Below the pieces are notes generated by a model. That model did no database searches and was not told the DNA's origin. It saw nothing but the letters and a program-made list of their open reading frames with translations. Position numbers and translations under genes: made by a program. This document shows positions 9,444 to 18,865 of a stretch of DNA of 53,974 nt, piece after piece; the first letter of the stretch is position 1, and each line of letters begins with the position of its first letter. The stretch is from contig DASRSD010000005.1 of NCBI GenBank assembly GCA_035656635.1, forward strand, positions 1-53,974, written 5' to 3'. The DNA is from Pirellulales bacterium (GTDB lineage: Bacteria > Planctomycetota > Planctomycetia > Pirellulales > JADZDJ01).

Positions 9444-10388
9444 ATGAATCGTACTTTGCATTGGCGATTTTTGCACTCGGCCCTGCCCGTACTAGGCATT
9501 GCCGTTTTGTTGTGCATCAGCGGCACCGTAACGTGCAGCTCCACTGTGCATGCTGAGACCGCCACGCCTCCTTCCTCCACGGCATCGGCCGCCGAGCTCA
9601 CTCCTCGTGATTTACACGTTTGGGGGCGTTTCGATCCGGGCACGTGGAAGCAGGTTCGCGTGATTACCGATGCTTTGAACAGCCGTGGCGAAGTGGTCGA
9701 CACCACCACCACAGAAATTAAAACCACGCTGCTCCGCGCCGATGCCAAACGTCTCACGTTGCGAATCGAGGCCATCGTGGAAGTTGGCGGCCGCCGGTTC
9801 GAAAGCCCGGCGCAAATTGTCGAATATGGCTACTACGGCGAGTCGCCTAACCAGCCGGCCGAACTCAAATCGCTGGGTTCGGAACCGCTCACGGTCGATG
9901 GCCGGCAAGTTTCCTGCCGCATTCAACAGCTTGTGGCCAACACCGGGCACGATAAGGAAATCACGCAGTTTTTCCTATCGGACGACGTGGAACCTTATGT
10001 GCTGAAGCGCGAAACGCGAATTTTTACTGCCGACGGCAAATCGCCGCAGGATCCGCAAACCACCGTCGAGGTGATCGCGCTGGATATGCCTTACAAAGTG
10101 CTCCACGAAATGAAATCGACCGCCTACGAACGTACCATTCAGCGCAGCGACCATGGCGCGAATGTTACGCTCGATGTCACTTCCGTCGACGTGCCCGGCG
10201 GCATTGTGGCTCGCACGTCGAAAGAATTCGACAGCGAAGGCCGGCTGGTCCGTCGCAGCACGTTGGAACTGGTCGACTATCGGGTGGTCGACAATGACGA
10301 CGACAACGCCGACAATTCCAGCGGGGACAAGAACAACCCCCAAAATCTCACTCGCCGGCAAGTCAAACGGGCCCGCAAGCATTCTTAG
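9444..10388 (+). CDS. Exported hypothetical protein (314 aa)
   Basis: The protein starts with a long signal peptide (about residues 1-38, ending VHAETA). The mature part is a mostly beta-looking domain with DLHVWGRFDPGTWKQV near its start, which resembles exported planctomycete proteins of unknown role. The tail is acidic (DNDDDNADN) and then basic (RRQVKRARKH). No catalytic motif is visible. The ATG at 9444 is chosen because the upstream in-frame extension from a TTG adds residues before the signal peptide. It is followed 33 bases later by a DUF1810 gene. Confidence 0.65.
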   Translation: MNRTLHWRFLHSALPVLGIAVLLCISGTVTCSSTVHAETATPPSSTASAAELTPRDLHVWGRFDPGTWKQVRVITDALNSRGEVVDTTTTEIKTTLLRADAKRLTLRIEAIVEVGGRRFESPAQIVEYGYYGESPNQPAELKSLGSEPLTVDGRQVSCRIQQLVANTGHDKEITQFFLSDDVEPYVLKRETRIFTADGKSPQDPQTTVEVIALDMPYKVLHEMKSTAYERTIQRSDHGANVTLDVTSVDVPGGIVARTSKEFDSEGRLVRRSTLELVDYRVVDNDDDNADNSSGDKNNPQNLTRRQVKRARKHS

Positions 10389-10421
10389 GCCCATGCCCGT
10401 TGCTGATGGATCGATGGCGCA

Positions 10422-10850
10422 ATGGAAGACCGCTTCGAGTTGCAACGTTTTTTGAATGCGCAACAGGACGTTTATCCACAAGTCGTGGAAGAACTGCAGT
10501 CTGGCGAAAAGCGCAGTCATTGGATGTGGTTCATTTTTCCCCAAATCAAGGGCCTGGGCCGCAGCCCGACGGCGCAAAAATTTGCCATTGCTTCTCAGGC
10601 CGAAGCACAAGCTTATGCGGCCCATGCGGTGCTGGGCACACGGCTGCGAGAGTGTACCGGGTTGGTCATCAACATCGACCGCCGCTCCATCGAGCAGATA
10701 TTTCCGTATCCCGACAATCTAAAGTTCCATTCCTGCATGACGCTGTTCATGGTCGCTGCTGCCGAAAACGCGCTGTTTGTCGGCGCCATCGACAAGTATT
10801 TTGTCGGCAGGCCGGACGACCATACACTGGCCATCTTGAGGTGCGGTTAG
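10422..10850 (+). CDS. DUF1810 family protein
   Basis: The 142-residue protein matches DUF1810 along its whole length. It begins with FELQRFLNAQ, carries the family signature SHWMWFIFPQIKGLGRS at about residues 31-47, and ends with the conserved GRPDDHTLAIL. The family is widespread, cytoplasmic and without an assigned reaction. It may be co-transcribed with the exported protein upstream. A strong bidirectional terminator-like hairpin lies about 240 bases further on. Confidence 0.88.
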   Translation: MEDRFELQRFLNAQQDVYPQVVEELQSGEKRSHWMWFIFPQIKGLGRSPTAQKFAIASQAEAQAYAAHAVLGTRLRECTGLVINIDRRSIEQIFPYPDNLKFHSCMTLFMVAAAENALFVGAIDKYFVGRPDDHTLAILRCG

Positions 10851-11092
10851 TAGTTGCGCCGTAGCACATCGACAATCGTATCGGTCCGTTGACCTGCGAC
10901 GAGCAGCCGAATGCGATCGCCGAGCCTTCTGGGGCATCGTCTGGGCCTAGGATGAAACGGAATTTTTCGCCTCGGAAATTCAAAGCCAGATTGCTTTGAA
11001 ACTTGCAGTCCAACTTTCCGGCGACTGTTTTTTTGTCACCAATTAGGCCTTCTTATTTTCCACCATTTTTCCACTTGAATTGGGCCACGCTC

Positions 11093-11124
11093 AAAAATCG
11101 GTCCGAGAAATCTCGGCGATTTTT
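11093..11124. terminator. Bidirectional intrinsic terminator-like hairpin
   Basis: The sequence reads AAAAATCG, GT, CCGAG, loop AAAT, CTCGG, CGATTTTT. The inner five and outer eight base pairs form a long stem flanked by an A-run and a T-run, so it could end transcription in both directions. It lies between the convergent DUF1810 gene and the response regulator gene. Confidence 0.55.
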
Positions 11125-11500
11125 GCAATTCTCCGTCGCCACAAAAAAATCCAATCGGAAATTATCGCGGCACTGCTGGTGACAATTTTCACGTCTGGTT
11201 GTTTTTCTCAATTGTCAAAGATCAATCTCGCCGCTTGCTGGAAATCCCAGCTCGACGACCAGAGGCTAGCTCTGCAGCGGCATTGTACCAAATAAGTGGC
11301 CTAATTTTTCGGCAGAAAATCTGTGCAAGCGGAGTCGTGGCGATTCAATAACTGCAAGGGTTGTTGGCGAGAAAATCAAGCACTGCTGCGACCATTCGCC
11401 AAAGACACACGGAGCCCAGAAGTGCACAGGCGATTGTGTTAACACAACGTTTAACATGTAGCGGCGGAAATAGAAGTGGCGGCGAAGCGCGGCGGTTAAT

Positions 11501-11519
11501 CCCCGGCGAGAGGCCGGGG
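11501..11519. repeat. GC-rich hairpin CCCCGGC-N5-GCCGGGG
   Basis: A perfect 7-base stem around the loop GAGAG, 48 bases past the stop codon of the response regulator gene. There is no T-run, so it may be a REP-like element or a stabilising 3' hairpin rather than an intrinsic terminator. Confidence 0.5.
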
Positions 11520-11566
11520 CTAAGCTGCGGCTCGAAATGGAAGGCCGGCATGAGCGACGGAAAAAG

Positions 11567-13108
11567 TCATGCGCTGCGTTCCAGGTTTTGGCTTTGGTTC
11601 AGTTTGTTGTAGAGCGTTTTCAAACTGATGCCGAGTTCTTCTGCGGTTTTGGGCTTGTTGCCGGCGTTGCGTTCCAGGGCCTGGTAAATGGCTTGCATTT
11701 CCAGGTCGCGCAGCGAAATGGGAGCCGGTGCCCTCACCCCTGAACCGTCTCCCGCAAGGGGCGAGGGGAGACTGCTTGCTGTCGCGCCCGGCTCGGAGGC
11801 GCCCCTCATCCCCGGCGCTTCGTTTTCGACGCGACTGCCGCCCTGCGCCGCTCGACGCCCGTCGAGCATGCTCGTTTGCTGGGGAGAAGGGAGAGAAGCA
11901 TGGTCGGATTTTTGCCCGTGAGCGCTGTCGATGCGCAGGCGGCGGGCGCCGAACTGTTCCGGCAAGTGTTCGCTGGAGATCGGCAACTCGTCGCACAGAA
12001 TGGAAGCATGCTCCACCACGTTGGCCAGCTCGCGCACGTTGCCGGGCCAATCGTGGTGTTGCAGCTTTTCAATCGCTTCTGGCGTGAAGGCCGGATCGCT
12101 GGACCGCAGATGCGGGCGCAGCCGCTTCAGTAAGTGCAGAGCAAGTAAAGGCACATCGGCAAGACGCTGGCGGAGCGGGGCCAGTTGAATTTCAAACGTG
12201 TTCACGCGGAACATCAGGTCTTGGCGGAAATCGCCCTGCGAAACCATTTCGTCCAGGCGGCGATGGGTGGCGCAAACCACACGCACGTCGACGGTGAGCG
12301 ATTGGTTTTCGCCCACGCGGCGAATTTCGCCGCTTTCCAGCACACGCAGCAGCTTGGCTTGCATGGGTTTGGGAAGTTCGCCAATTTCGTCCAGAAACAG
12401 CGTGCCGCCATCGGCGACTTCGAACAGGCCCACGCGGTGCTCGTCGGCGCCGGTGAAGCTGCCTTTGCGGTGGCCGAACAGTTCGCTTTCGATCAGGCTT
12501 TCCGGCAGAGCGCCGCAGTTGATGGCCACGAAGGGCATTTCGGCCCGGGCGCTTTGATCGTGCACGGCGCGGGCGACCAACTCCTTGCCGGTGCCGGTTT
12601 CGCCGGTGATAAGAACGGTGGAATCGGTGGGGGCGACTTTGGCGATCAGCGTTTTCACTCGTTCGATTTCCGGCGAATTGCCGATGAGCTGCGAAGTGCC
12701 TTCGACCGATTCCAGACGTCGTTTGAGTGCCCGGAATTTGTGGGTGAGCTCGCGCTTTTGGATGACGCGGTTCAGCAGCGATTCGATTTCCACTAGCTTG
12801 CACGGCTTGGTGAGATAATCGAACGCTCCATGACGCAAGGCAGCCACGGCCGATTCCAACGACGATTTGCCAGTCAGGACCACGGCTTCGGTATCGGGCG
12901 AGAGCTCCTTACATTTGCCGATAACTTGGATGCCGGTGAGGCCGGGCATATCGAGATCGACGATGATGCAATCGTAGGTGTTGCGCTCCAGCGCGGCCAC
13001 GGCGGTGAGACCATCGGGACAGACGGTGACTTCGTGGCCCATGCGATCCAGCTCGATGCGCATGAGTTCCTGGAGCGAGCGTTCGTCATCGGCGAATAGC
13101 AACTTCAA
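11567..13108 (-). CDS. NtrC-family sigma-54 response regulator
   Basis: A 513-residue transcription activator that works with sigma-54 RNA polymerase. The receiver domain (1-120) has DD at 7-8, the phospho-acceptor Asp 51 in DLDMPG, and Lys 101 in TKP. The AAA+ domain (about 140-385) has Walker A GETGTGKE at 169-176, the sigma-54 contact loop as GSFTGA at 216-221 (the usual form is GAFTGA), Walker [12 protein letters not shown], and the WPGNVREL sensor motif. A Fis-type helix-turn-helix ends the protein ([10 protein letters not shown]). Residues of about 404-463 are an odd Pro/Ser/Gly-rich linker read from a repeat (see 11720-11899). It follows the histidine kinase gene by 83 bases and is surely its partner. 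The target genes are unknown. Confidence 0.94.
   Translation of the reverse strand: MKLLFADDERSLQELMRIELDRMGHEVTVCPDGLTAVAALERNTYDCIIVDLDMPGLTGIQVIGKCKELSPDTEAVVLTGKSSLESAVAALRHGAFDYLTKPCKLVEIESLLNRVIQKRELTHKFRALKRRLESVEGTSQLIGNSPEIERVKTLIAKVAPTDSTVLITGETGTGKELVARAVHDQSARAEMPFVAINCGALPESLIESELFGHRKGSFTGADEHRVGLFEVADGGTLFLDEIGELPKPMQAKLLRVLESGEIRRVGENQSLTVDVRVVCATHRRLDEMVSQGDFRQDLMFRVNTFEIQLAPLRQRLADVPLLALHLLKRLRPHLRSSDPAFTPEAIEKLQHHDWPGNVRELANVVEHASILCDELPISSEHLPEQFGARRLRIDSAHGQKSDHASLPSPQQTSMLDGRRAAQGGSRVENEAPGMRGASEPGATASSLPSPLAGDGSGVRAPAPISLRDLEMQAIYQALERNAGNKPKTAEELGISLKTLYNKLNQSQNLERSA
11720..11899. repeat. Intergenic-type repeat embedded in the response regulator gene
   Basis: About 180 bases between the AAA+ and DNA-binding regions. 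On the gene strand it starts with a pyrimidine-rich CTCTCCCTTCTCCCC and ends near a purine-rich, imperfect complement. It contains the hairpin 11747-11772 (GTCTCCC ... GGGAGAC). The translated end reads [14 protein letters not shown], which closely resembles the SPLAGEGSGVR peptide commonly produced when a widespread dispersed bacterial repeat is translated. Confidence 0.6.
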
Positions 13109-13191
13109 TCGTTTACGCGGCTTGATAGCGATGATGCGGCTCCTTGTGTGGACGGCCAGTCGGAAAGTATTTAAGCGAGTTCGTTGTTAAG

Positions 13192-14919
13192 CTATGCTGC
13201 GAGTTGCTTCTTGGCTCCCGCCGACTGAGCGCTCGGCGGCAAATGGTTGAGCGGCGATTTTTTGGCTTCTGACAAGGGAAGCGTGACGTGAAATTGTGAG
13301 CCGCGGCCGGGACCCGCGCTAACGGCTTCGATCTGTCCGCCATGCTCGCTGACAATGCGATAGACGATGGAAAGGCCCAGGCCAGTGCCTTGACCGCCGC
13401 GCTTGCGGGTGAAGAACGGCTCGAACAGGTGCTTAAGCACTTCACTGGTCATGCCGCAGCCATCGTCAGTGAAAATCATTTCCGCGAAGTCTGGCTTGCG
13501 GGTCAGTTGGATGGTAAGCGTGCCGCCGGCATCGACGCTGTCGAGTGCATTGGTGACAAGGTTGAGCACCACCTGTTTGATTTCTTGAGCGTTCACCGGA
13601 GCGAAGACGCCTTCGCCCGCATTGAATTCGATTTTTCGGTTTTGGTATTTGCCGACATGGCGGACCATATCGATGACGCCTTGGATCAGCTCGCGCAGGT
13701 CGGTGCTTTGGCGTTTGACTTCGCCCAGGCGAGAAAAATCGAGCAGCTTCTCCGTAATTTCCTTGCAGCGGAAGGCCTCGGTCTGAATCATTTTTAGGTA
13801 CCGCTGCACGACCTGGACTTGGTCGTTGCCGACAGGGCACATTTCCATCAGCCGGCCTTCCAGCGACTCGGCGCATAAGGCAATTGAAGCCAGCGGATTG
13901 TTGATTTCATGAGCCACGCCGGCCGCGAGGAAGCCCACGCTGGCCAGTTGCTCGCTGCGGACGACTTGCTTGGTGCGGAGTTGGACCTGGCGATCGAGAT
14001 CGTCACGGATGGTGCAGAAGCGGGTGGTCATGTCGTTCATGGCGGCGCTGAGCTCGGCCATTTCGTCGTGCGACTCCAACTGGATGCGATAGTTAAAATC
14101 GCCGGCGGCAACAATGCGCGAGCCTTTTACCAGCAGTCGCAAGGGACGAAAAATCCAGCGGTAGCCCAAGCGAATGAACACGGCCACAAACACCGTGGCA
14201 GCGATCGCGCAGATCCAAGCGAGAATGATCCAAGCGCGATAGCGGGAGTGGACTTCGTCCTTGAGCTCTTGCATGCGCTCCTGAAGAAAGCTGGGGAGCT
14301 TGGCAACCAGAAATTGCAAATCCGCCAAATCGATTTTGACGTTATCGGTGTGCGGCGTGCGATACGATTCGGCGTTGTCGGCGGCTGCATCCGACTTAGG
14401 GATGTCGTATTGGATGGCGACGCTATGTTCGTCGCCTCCATCGTTTTGGGCCAGCGGCTTGTTGCGATACCAATCGTTCTCGGCCGTTTCTTTTTCGACA
14501 TTCGCCAGCAGATGCTTGACTTGGGCCAATGCCACAAACTCCTGGCTGGCGTCGCCTAAGCGAAATTCGGAGCGCTCGGTTTCCTTGAGTGCGTTCTCGT
14601 AATCTTGTGCCGTAGCCTGTGCCTTGGAAAACTCGTGCCGGAAATCGTCGCTGAGCTGCTGTTCCGAAACCGTGGGCAATTCCAATTGCGGATAGCGGCC
14701 CAAAAACTCCAGATTGGCTAGAAAGACGCGCAAATTACTGACTCGTTCCGACAGAGCCGTAGCCGGCGGCAATTCGCGAGCGCGACTGCTGATGCTGCGC
14801 ACTAGCTCGCGATAGGCATAGGTGCCCTGGAAGCTGCTAGTGGACATCGTAAGCATGATGACCAGCAGCAAGGCAATGCCTAACAACAATTTGTTCCGGA
14901 TGGGCCACCGAGACAACAC
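13192..14919 (-). CDS. Membrane sensor histidine kinase
   Basis: A 575-residue sensor kinase paired with the NtrC-type regulator just downstream. It has TM1 at about residues 10-26, an exported sensor region to about 228 without a recognised domain, TM2 at about 229-250, and a HAMP linker. The HisKA box follows with the phosphorylated His 337 in GVAHEINNPLAS. The ATPase domain has the N box NLVTNALDS near 453, DDGCGM, and GGQGTGLGLS. I chose the GTG at 14919 because AAGGAGGT lies five bases upstream. The longer frame from 15030 would put 37 extra residues before TM1. The signal sensed is unknown. Confidence 0.92.
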   Translation of the reverse strand: MLSRWPIRNKLLLGIALLLVIMLTMSTSSFQGTYAYRELVRSISSRARELPPATALSERVSNLRVFLANLEFLGRYPQLELPTVSEQQLSDDFRHEFSKAQATAQDYENALKETERSEFRLGDASQEFVALAQVKHLLANVEKETAENDWYRNKPLAQNDGGDEHSVAIQYDIPKSDAAADNAESYRTPHTDNVKIDLADLQFLVAKLPSFLQERMQELKDEVHSRYRAWIILAWICAIAATVFVAVFIRLGYRWIFRPLRLLVKGSRIVAAGDFNYRIQLESHDEMAELSAAMNDMTTRFCTIRDDLDRQVQLRTKQVVRSEQLASVGFLAAGVAHEINNPLASIALCAESLEGRLMEMCPVGNDQVQVVQRYLKMIQTEAFRCKEITEKLLDFSRLGEVKRQSTDLRELIQGVIDMVRHVGKYQNRKIEFNAGEGVFAPVNAQEIKQVVLNLVTNALDSVDAGGTLTIQLTRKPDFAEMIFTDDGCGMTSEVLKHLFEPFFTRKRGGQGTGLGLSIVYRIVSEHGGQIEAVSAGPGRGSQFHVTLPLSEAKKSPLNHLPPSAQSAGAKKQLAA

Positions 14920-15215
14920 GCGCGACCTCCTTGTCGCTGGATGTCGAGAGATGCTAGCAGCTTCACAACATGCTGGCGTCGTGAGGCGGGGCGGAAAGTG
15001 TAGCAAATGATGCCGCGTGACAGAAGGCATTCTTTATGGCGATCTTTCCGACCTAGAAAGCTTTCGCGATTTCCTGTTTTATAGGTTTATCGGGAGTCGA
15101 AATGAGTATACGGAGCGGAATGTAACGGCTACCGCCACGGCGGTCTTGCCGCTATCACGCAACGCCGCTATTCTATTGCTCAATTCTAGTGCTTTCATTG
15201 CATCGGTGGCATCGA

Positions 15216-15845
15216 ATGAACATGGCCAAGGAGACAGGTTTTCAAGCTTGGGCCGCACGATCGCGCGGATGGATCGGCGTTTTTGTATTAGTGCCATTTA
15301 GCATTTTGGTTTTGTTGTCTACCCCACGATCTTTGGAAGGTAGTTGGGAAGACTTCATCTTTGACCAAGTGGCGTGGATGATGTTTTTCGCAGGCGCCGC
15401 TTTTCGCTGGTGGTCGACGCTGTACATTGGCGGTCGAAAAACCGCGAGCTTAATCCAAGAAGGTCCGTATTCGCTGTGCCGTAATCCACTTTACGTCGGC
15501 ACATTCTTGATGGTGCTTTCGGTAGCGATTTTTTTAGAAAGCTTGACGTTTGCGCTGGGGTTGGTGTTGGCAAGCGGGATCTATCTTTTCACCACGGTGC
15601 CTGTTGAAGAAAGGCGCTTGCACCAATGCTTTGGGGAAGAATATGCAAGCTACTGCCGAAAGGTGCCCCGATTTGTGCCGCAACTGAGCAGCTTTCGCAG
15701 TGCGGCAACCATTGAAGTACGCATCGGCGGTTTATTTTCTGAAGCCATTCGGGCTGCCCGCTGGATTTGGATTCCCATTCTGTGCCTTTTGATTGTGCAA
15801 TTGAGGTCACAGCCCAACTGGCCGCATCTGCTGCGATTGCCGTAA
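15216..15845 (+). CDS. ICMT-like membrane methyltransferase
   Basis: A membrane protein of about 209 residues from the isoprenylcysteine carboxyl methyltransferase / phospholipid methyltransferase family. It has several hydrophobic segments. The SAM-binding C-terminal half shows GPYSLCRNPLYVG at about 92-104, followed by the VPVEERRLHQCFGEEY motif typical of the family. The substrate is unknown; a lipid or small hydrophobic acceptor is likely. Two ATGs (15216, 15222) are possible. Its 3' end faces the LptF/G gene only 32 bases away, and GGCCTTCGGCC flanked by A- and T-runs there may act as a shared terminator. Confidence 0.82.
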   Translation: MNMAKETGFQAWAARSRGWIGVFVLVPFSILVLLSTPRSLEGSWEDFIFDQVAWMMFFAGAAFRWWSTLYIGGRKTASLIQEGPYSLCRNPLYVGTFLMVLSVAIFLESLTFALGLVLASGIYLFTTVPVEERRLHQCFGEEYASYCRKVPRFVPQLSSFRSAATIEVRIGGLFSEAIRAARWIWIPILCLLIVQLRSQPNWPHLLRLP

Positions 15846-15877
15846 AAACCGGCCTTCGGCCTAAAAAGCAGTTTCTG

Positions 15878-17059
15878 CTAATGTTGATAAACTCGTCGCA
15901 TGCACTGCGCACCCAGTAAGGCCAATATCACATTACCTGCCCATACGCTCCAGCATGGTACTGCGCCTGATTTTGCTTTCGAAACGCCTAACACGAGAAG
16001 CGGGTAATAACAAAGCAAGATTGGTAGAAAGCAGACAAAAAAACTGCTGAGAAAGTCGGCATTTCGCATGTAAATGGCCAGCGGCACGCCCAACAGCACG
16101 AAGCCCAAGCAGCTAAAGCCGTTGGCCCAGCGGCGATAAGGTTCCATGTTTAACCGGTAAAGCCGTTGCTGGGCTTCGTTCAATTCTGACGAATCGGTAG
16201 TCCAGGAAGCATTCGCCAAGCTGGAAAAATCGCCGCTAATGAGTTGGTAAGCGGCCTTTGCAGCGAGTTGTTGCTGAAGCGATTGAATACGACTTACCTG
16301 ATTAATTTTTTCTTGGGGGATGACATTCATCGGTAAATAAGAGGGACTGCTGCCACCACCGTTTTTGCGGCTCGCTTCGCTCAAAGGAATTGCTTGCTCC
16401 CAGCTTGGCAGCTCGAGCTGCCCGTCGCCAATTTCCACCGTGCAGTTGGTGCAGGAAATGTTAAGAACCTGGGCCGCCAAATCGGTTCTCATCGTGGCTT
16501 CGTCACAAATGATGGTTCGGGTAGGTTGATCGCCATCTCCCTGCAGCGTGATGGTAGGATGAATTAAGCGCTTGCCAACGACATCGGCGACATTGATGAA
16601 AAACTGCTTAGCGCTATAGGAATGTTGTTGTCGCAAACGACCGTACGCAATTTCTTCAACCCCATCAATCACCACGCGTGCGGCGCCGTTGTATCCCCAG
16701 GAAACGGCCACATCGTTCAACCACACGGCCCAAAGGCTAATAACAAATGCCAAAATGAAAGCCGGCCATAACAACACCAAGGGAGAAATGCCACTGGCTT
16801 TGACCGCGATAATTTCATTCGTTGACGACATCCGTCCGAATACATTGCAGCTGGCAAACAAAATCGTAGCTGGCACGGCAAAGCGTAGGGCGTCCGGCAA
16901 CACGAAAGGTATCAGCAGAATAATTTGTTTGACGCCTAACCCCTCGAGATAGGCTTCTTTTACCAAGCCGACCAGCAAAAAAAACAGCGTCATCCCGGCA
17001 AGCGATACCAGGAAGACCTTGAGCAGCTCGATCAAAACATAGCGCGTTAGAATTCGCAT
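15878..17059 (-). CDS. LptF/LptG family permease
   Basis: The 393-residue protein has the YjgP/YjgQ layout: three N-terminal membrane helices (about residues 8-125), an exported beta-jellyroll domain, and three C-terminal helices (from about 300). The start MRILTRYVLIELLKVFLV and the GRMSSTNEIIAVKASG segment are family hallmarks. LptF and LptG are the permeases of the LptB2FG transporter that extracts lipopolysaccharide from the inner membrane. Only one copy is present here and no lptB or lptC is near, so which subunit it is cannot be decided. Confidence 0.85.
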   Translation of the reverse strand: MRILTRYVLIELLKVFLVSLAGMTLFFLLVGLVKEAYLEGLGVKQIILLIPFVLPDALRFAVPATILFASCNVFGRMSSTNEIIAVKASGISPLVLLWPAFILAFVISLWAVWLNDVAVSWGYNGAARVVIDGVEEIAYGRLRQQHSYSAKQFFINVADVVGKRLIHPTITLQGDGDQPTRTIICDEATMRTDLAAQVLNISCTNCTVEIGDGQLELPSWEQAIPLSEASRKNGGGSSPSYLPMNVIPQEKINQVSRIQSLQQQLAAKAAYQLISGDFSSLANASWTTDSSELNEAQQRLYRLNMEPYRRWANGFSCLGFVLLGVPLAIYMRNADFLSSFFVCFLPILLCYYPLLVLGVSKAKSGAVPCWSVWAGNVILALLGAQCMRRVYQH

Positions 17060-17185
17060 GACAGGTGAGTAAATGTAGCGATTTCCGGGAATCGCGGAAA
17101 TGACAATTCTTCCGCCGCGGAGATTTTGCCCGATCGAAACAGAGAAATTCGCCCCAGCGAATGATTATTTCCAGCCGGTTGAGAA

Positions 17186-18520
17186 CTAACTGCTTTCAGT
17201 AGAAGGCCGCGGCTGGTAGCTTCCAGTTCGCACGTGTGCTTGCTGATTGCGCAACTCATTCATCATCAGGCGCAGTGCAGTAGAAAACTCGCGGACGGCC
17301 AGCGGATAATTGCGAGCGTCGAATGCTTGCTTGCCAATCAGCGCTCGCGAGTTAAATTCGTCCCAGTTCACTGCCCACTGCTCTTCCGTCGCAGCATCTC
17401 GTAATTGCTCAATCATGGACAACAGTTCCCGCACAACTTCTTCGGTGGGAGAACAATCGGAAGTAGCATGCGGGCCAGTGCCCAGCCGAATTCCGGCCGG
17501 AAGGTAGCGAGTTTCTTGTTCTTGTGGCGAAATTCGAAGTAGCAAACCGACCACGCCCAAAGCAATTCCAACCAAGATCGCGCATAAAGCCGGAATACTT
17601 AACTGGGCCGCGCCCAAGAGGACCGCCAGCAGAAAACAAACAGCAGACGCCAACCACAGTTTTTGAAGCGGGGGGGCCGGAGATATTGAGGCAGATTGGT
17701 CGGACAAAGCGAACGGCTTAACTTGCCATCCGCCGGCGGGCGTCAGGGTTGTATTTTTGACACGGATGACAATTGCCGTAACATTGTCGGGCCCGCCGCG
17801 CAAGTTGGCGATGTCGACCATCACCTGCGCGACTTCTGCCAAAGGCAACGATTGCAAAAAAGCTCCAATTTCCGAGTCAGATACTTGCCCGGTCAATCCA
17901 TCGCTGCAGAGCAAAAATATGTCGCCTGCTTCTAACGGGTAGGGACCTTCCAAATCGACCCTTACATCAGCGTGCGGGCCTAACGATCGCGTGATGATAT
18001 TTTTTGGCACGAAGCCCGGCAGGGCGCTTTTGGGAACCTGTCCTGCGGCCGACATTTCCCAAACCAGACTGTGATCGAATGTAAGCTGTTCGAGTTGATG
18101 ACCGCGCATTCGATACACTCGGCTGTCGCCCACGTGGGCTACCAATGCTCCTTGAGGAAGCAGCAGCAGCGCACTGGCGGTAGTTCCCATGCCCTGAAAA
18201 TCCGGATTCGCTTGGCCACGACCATGAATTTGACCGTTGACCTCCTCAATGCTTTTTCGAATGGCGTCCGGGGCGGAAAGATCGTGGTATTTAAGGTACG
18301 TGTGCGGAATGCCTTCTGCGGCCATTTCGCTGGCGAGTTCCCCAGCGGCATGCGCACCCATGCCGTCACAAACTACAAACAGGTGACCGCGGCGAAGCCA
18401 ACTTTCCATGTCCGGCGCGAGAACTTCGGTATGTGCATCCTGGTTGTTTGCGCGTCGCATTCCGACATCGGATATTGCGACGTATTCCAGGCAATCATTC
18501 CAGGTTGCTACCGAGGCCAT
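17186..18520 (-). CDS. PP2C-type Ser/Thr protein phosphatase with membrane tail
   Basis: A metal-dependent phosphatase that removes phosphate from Ser/Thr, probably opposing planctomycete Ser/Thr kinases. The PP2C domain (about 10-255) shows the metal-binding sets RRANNQDAH, VVCDGMGAHAAGE, GMGTTASAL, VGDSRVYR, CSDGLTGQVSD and GGPDNVTA, all intact. Two hydrophobic helices follow at about 285-330 and then a cytoplasmic-looking C-terminal helical region with no named domain. It is therefore membrane-anchored. It lies upstream of the LptF/G gene on the same strand, with a 126-base gap. Confidence 0.93.
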   Translation of the reverse strand: MASVATWNDCLEYVAISDVGMRRANNQDAHTEVLAPDMESWLRRGHLFVVCDGMGAHAAGELASEMAAEGIPHTYLKYHDLSAPDAIRKSIEEVNGQIHGRGQANPDFQGMGTTASALLLLPQGALVAHVGDSRVYRMRGHQLEQLTFDHSLVWEMSAAGQVPKSALPGFVPKNIITRSLGPHADVRVDLEGPYPLEAGDIFLLCSDGLTGQVSDSEIGAFLQSLPLAEVAQVMVDIANLRGGPDNVTAIVIRVKNTTLTPAGGWQVKPFALSDQSASISPAPPLQKLWLASAVCFLLAVLLGAAQLSIPALCAILVGIALGVVGLLLRISPQEQETRYLPAGIRLGTGPHATSDCSPTEEVVRELLSMIEQLRDAATEEQWAVNWDEFNSRALIGKQAFDARNYPLAVREFSTALRLMMNELRNQQAHVRTGSYQPRPSTESS

Positions 18521-18865
18521 GCGCGAGCCTTATCAATAGTTTTCAGGGCCGTTACCAAGCACCTCAGAAGCACGCGAATAATTCCCCGGGCATGAAGTTG
18601 TTTCTAATCGAGTTGGGCCTTCAATTGCCTGCAATCAACCCGATCAAGAACCACTTGTTATGCTAGCATCATATCCAGCTTGCGCAGATGTCACAAAGAT
18701 TTATTCTAACTTGAAATCGGGCATCATAGTAGTGATTGCGGCGATGGTTTCAGGCCTTTGCCGGCAGGCACGAATTGGGCTGGCTGTTGCTGGACCGCGC
18801 CGCTTATACTTCTTCGCTTTTCTCTTGTCTCAGCCTTCCTCGCTCTATTCCTGTGTGATCGTGGC
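18521..18865. other. Divergent intergenic region
   Basis: It separates the phosphatase gene (minus) from the PEGA lipoprotein gene (plus) and should hold both promoters. I see no repeat or small gene, and no promoter I can place with confidence. An in-frame upstream extension of the plus gene to 18758 exists but looks non-coding. Confidence 0.4.

Larger units (their letters stand above)
10851..11566. other. 716-base gene-free region between convergent genes
   Basis: No coding frame here is convincing. It holds a terminator-like hairpin (11093-11124), a perfect palindrome TTGTGTTAACACAA (11434-11447) and a GC-rich hairpin (11501-11519). It is unusually long for a gap between two gene 3' ends, so an unrecognised small RNA or a decayed gene is possible. 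Confidence 0.5.

Noticed and set aside
11080-11295. 71-codon frame with a hydrophobic segment ending in Cys, lipoprotein-like
   Set aside because: It runs straight through the terminator hairpin, lacks a ribosome binding site and has an atypical composition.
12185-12796. 203-codon frame on the plus strand
   Set aside because: It is opposite the conserved AAA+ domain of the response regulator.
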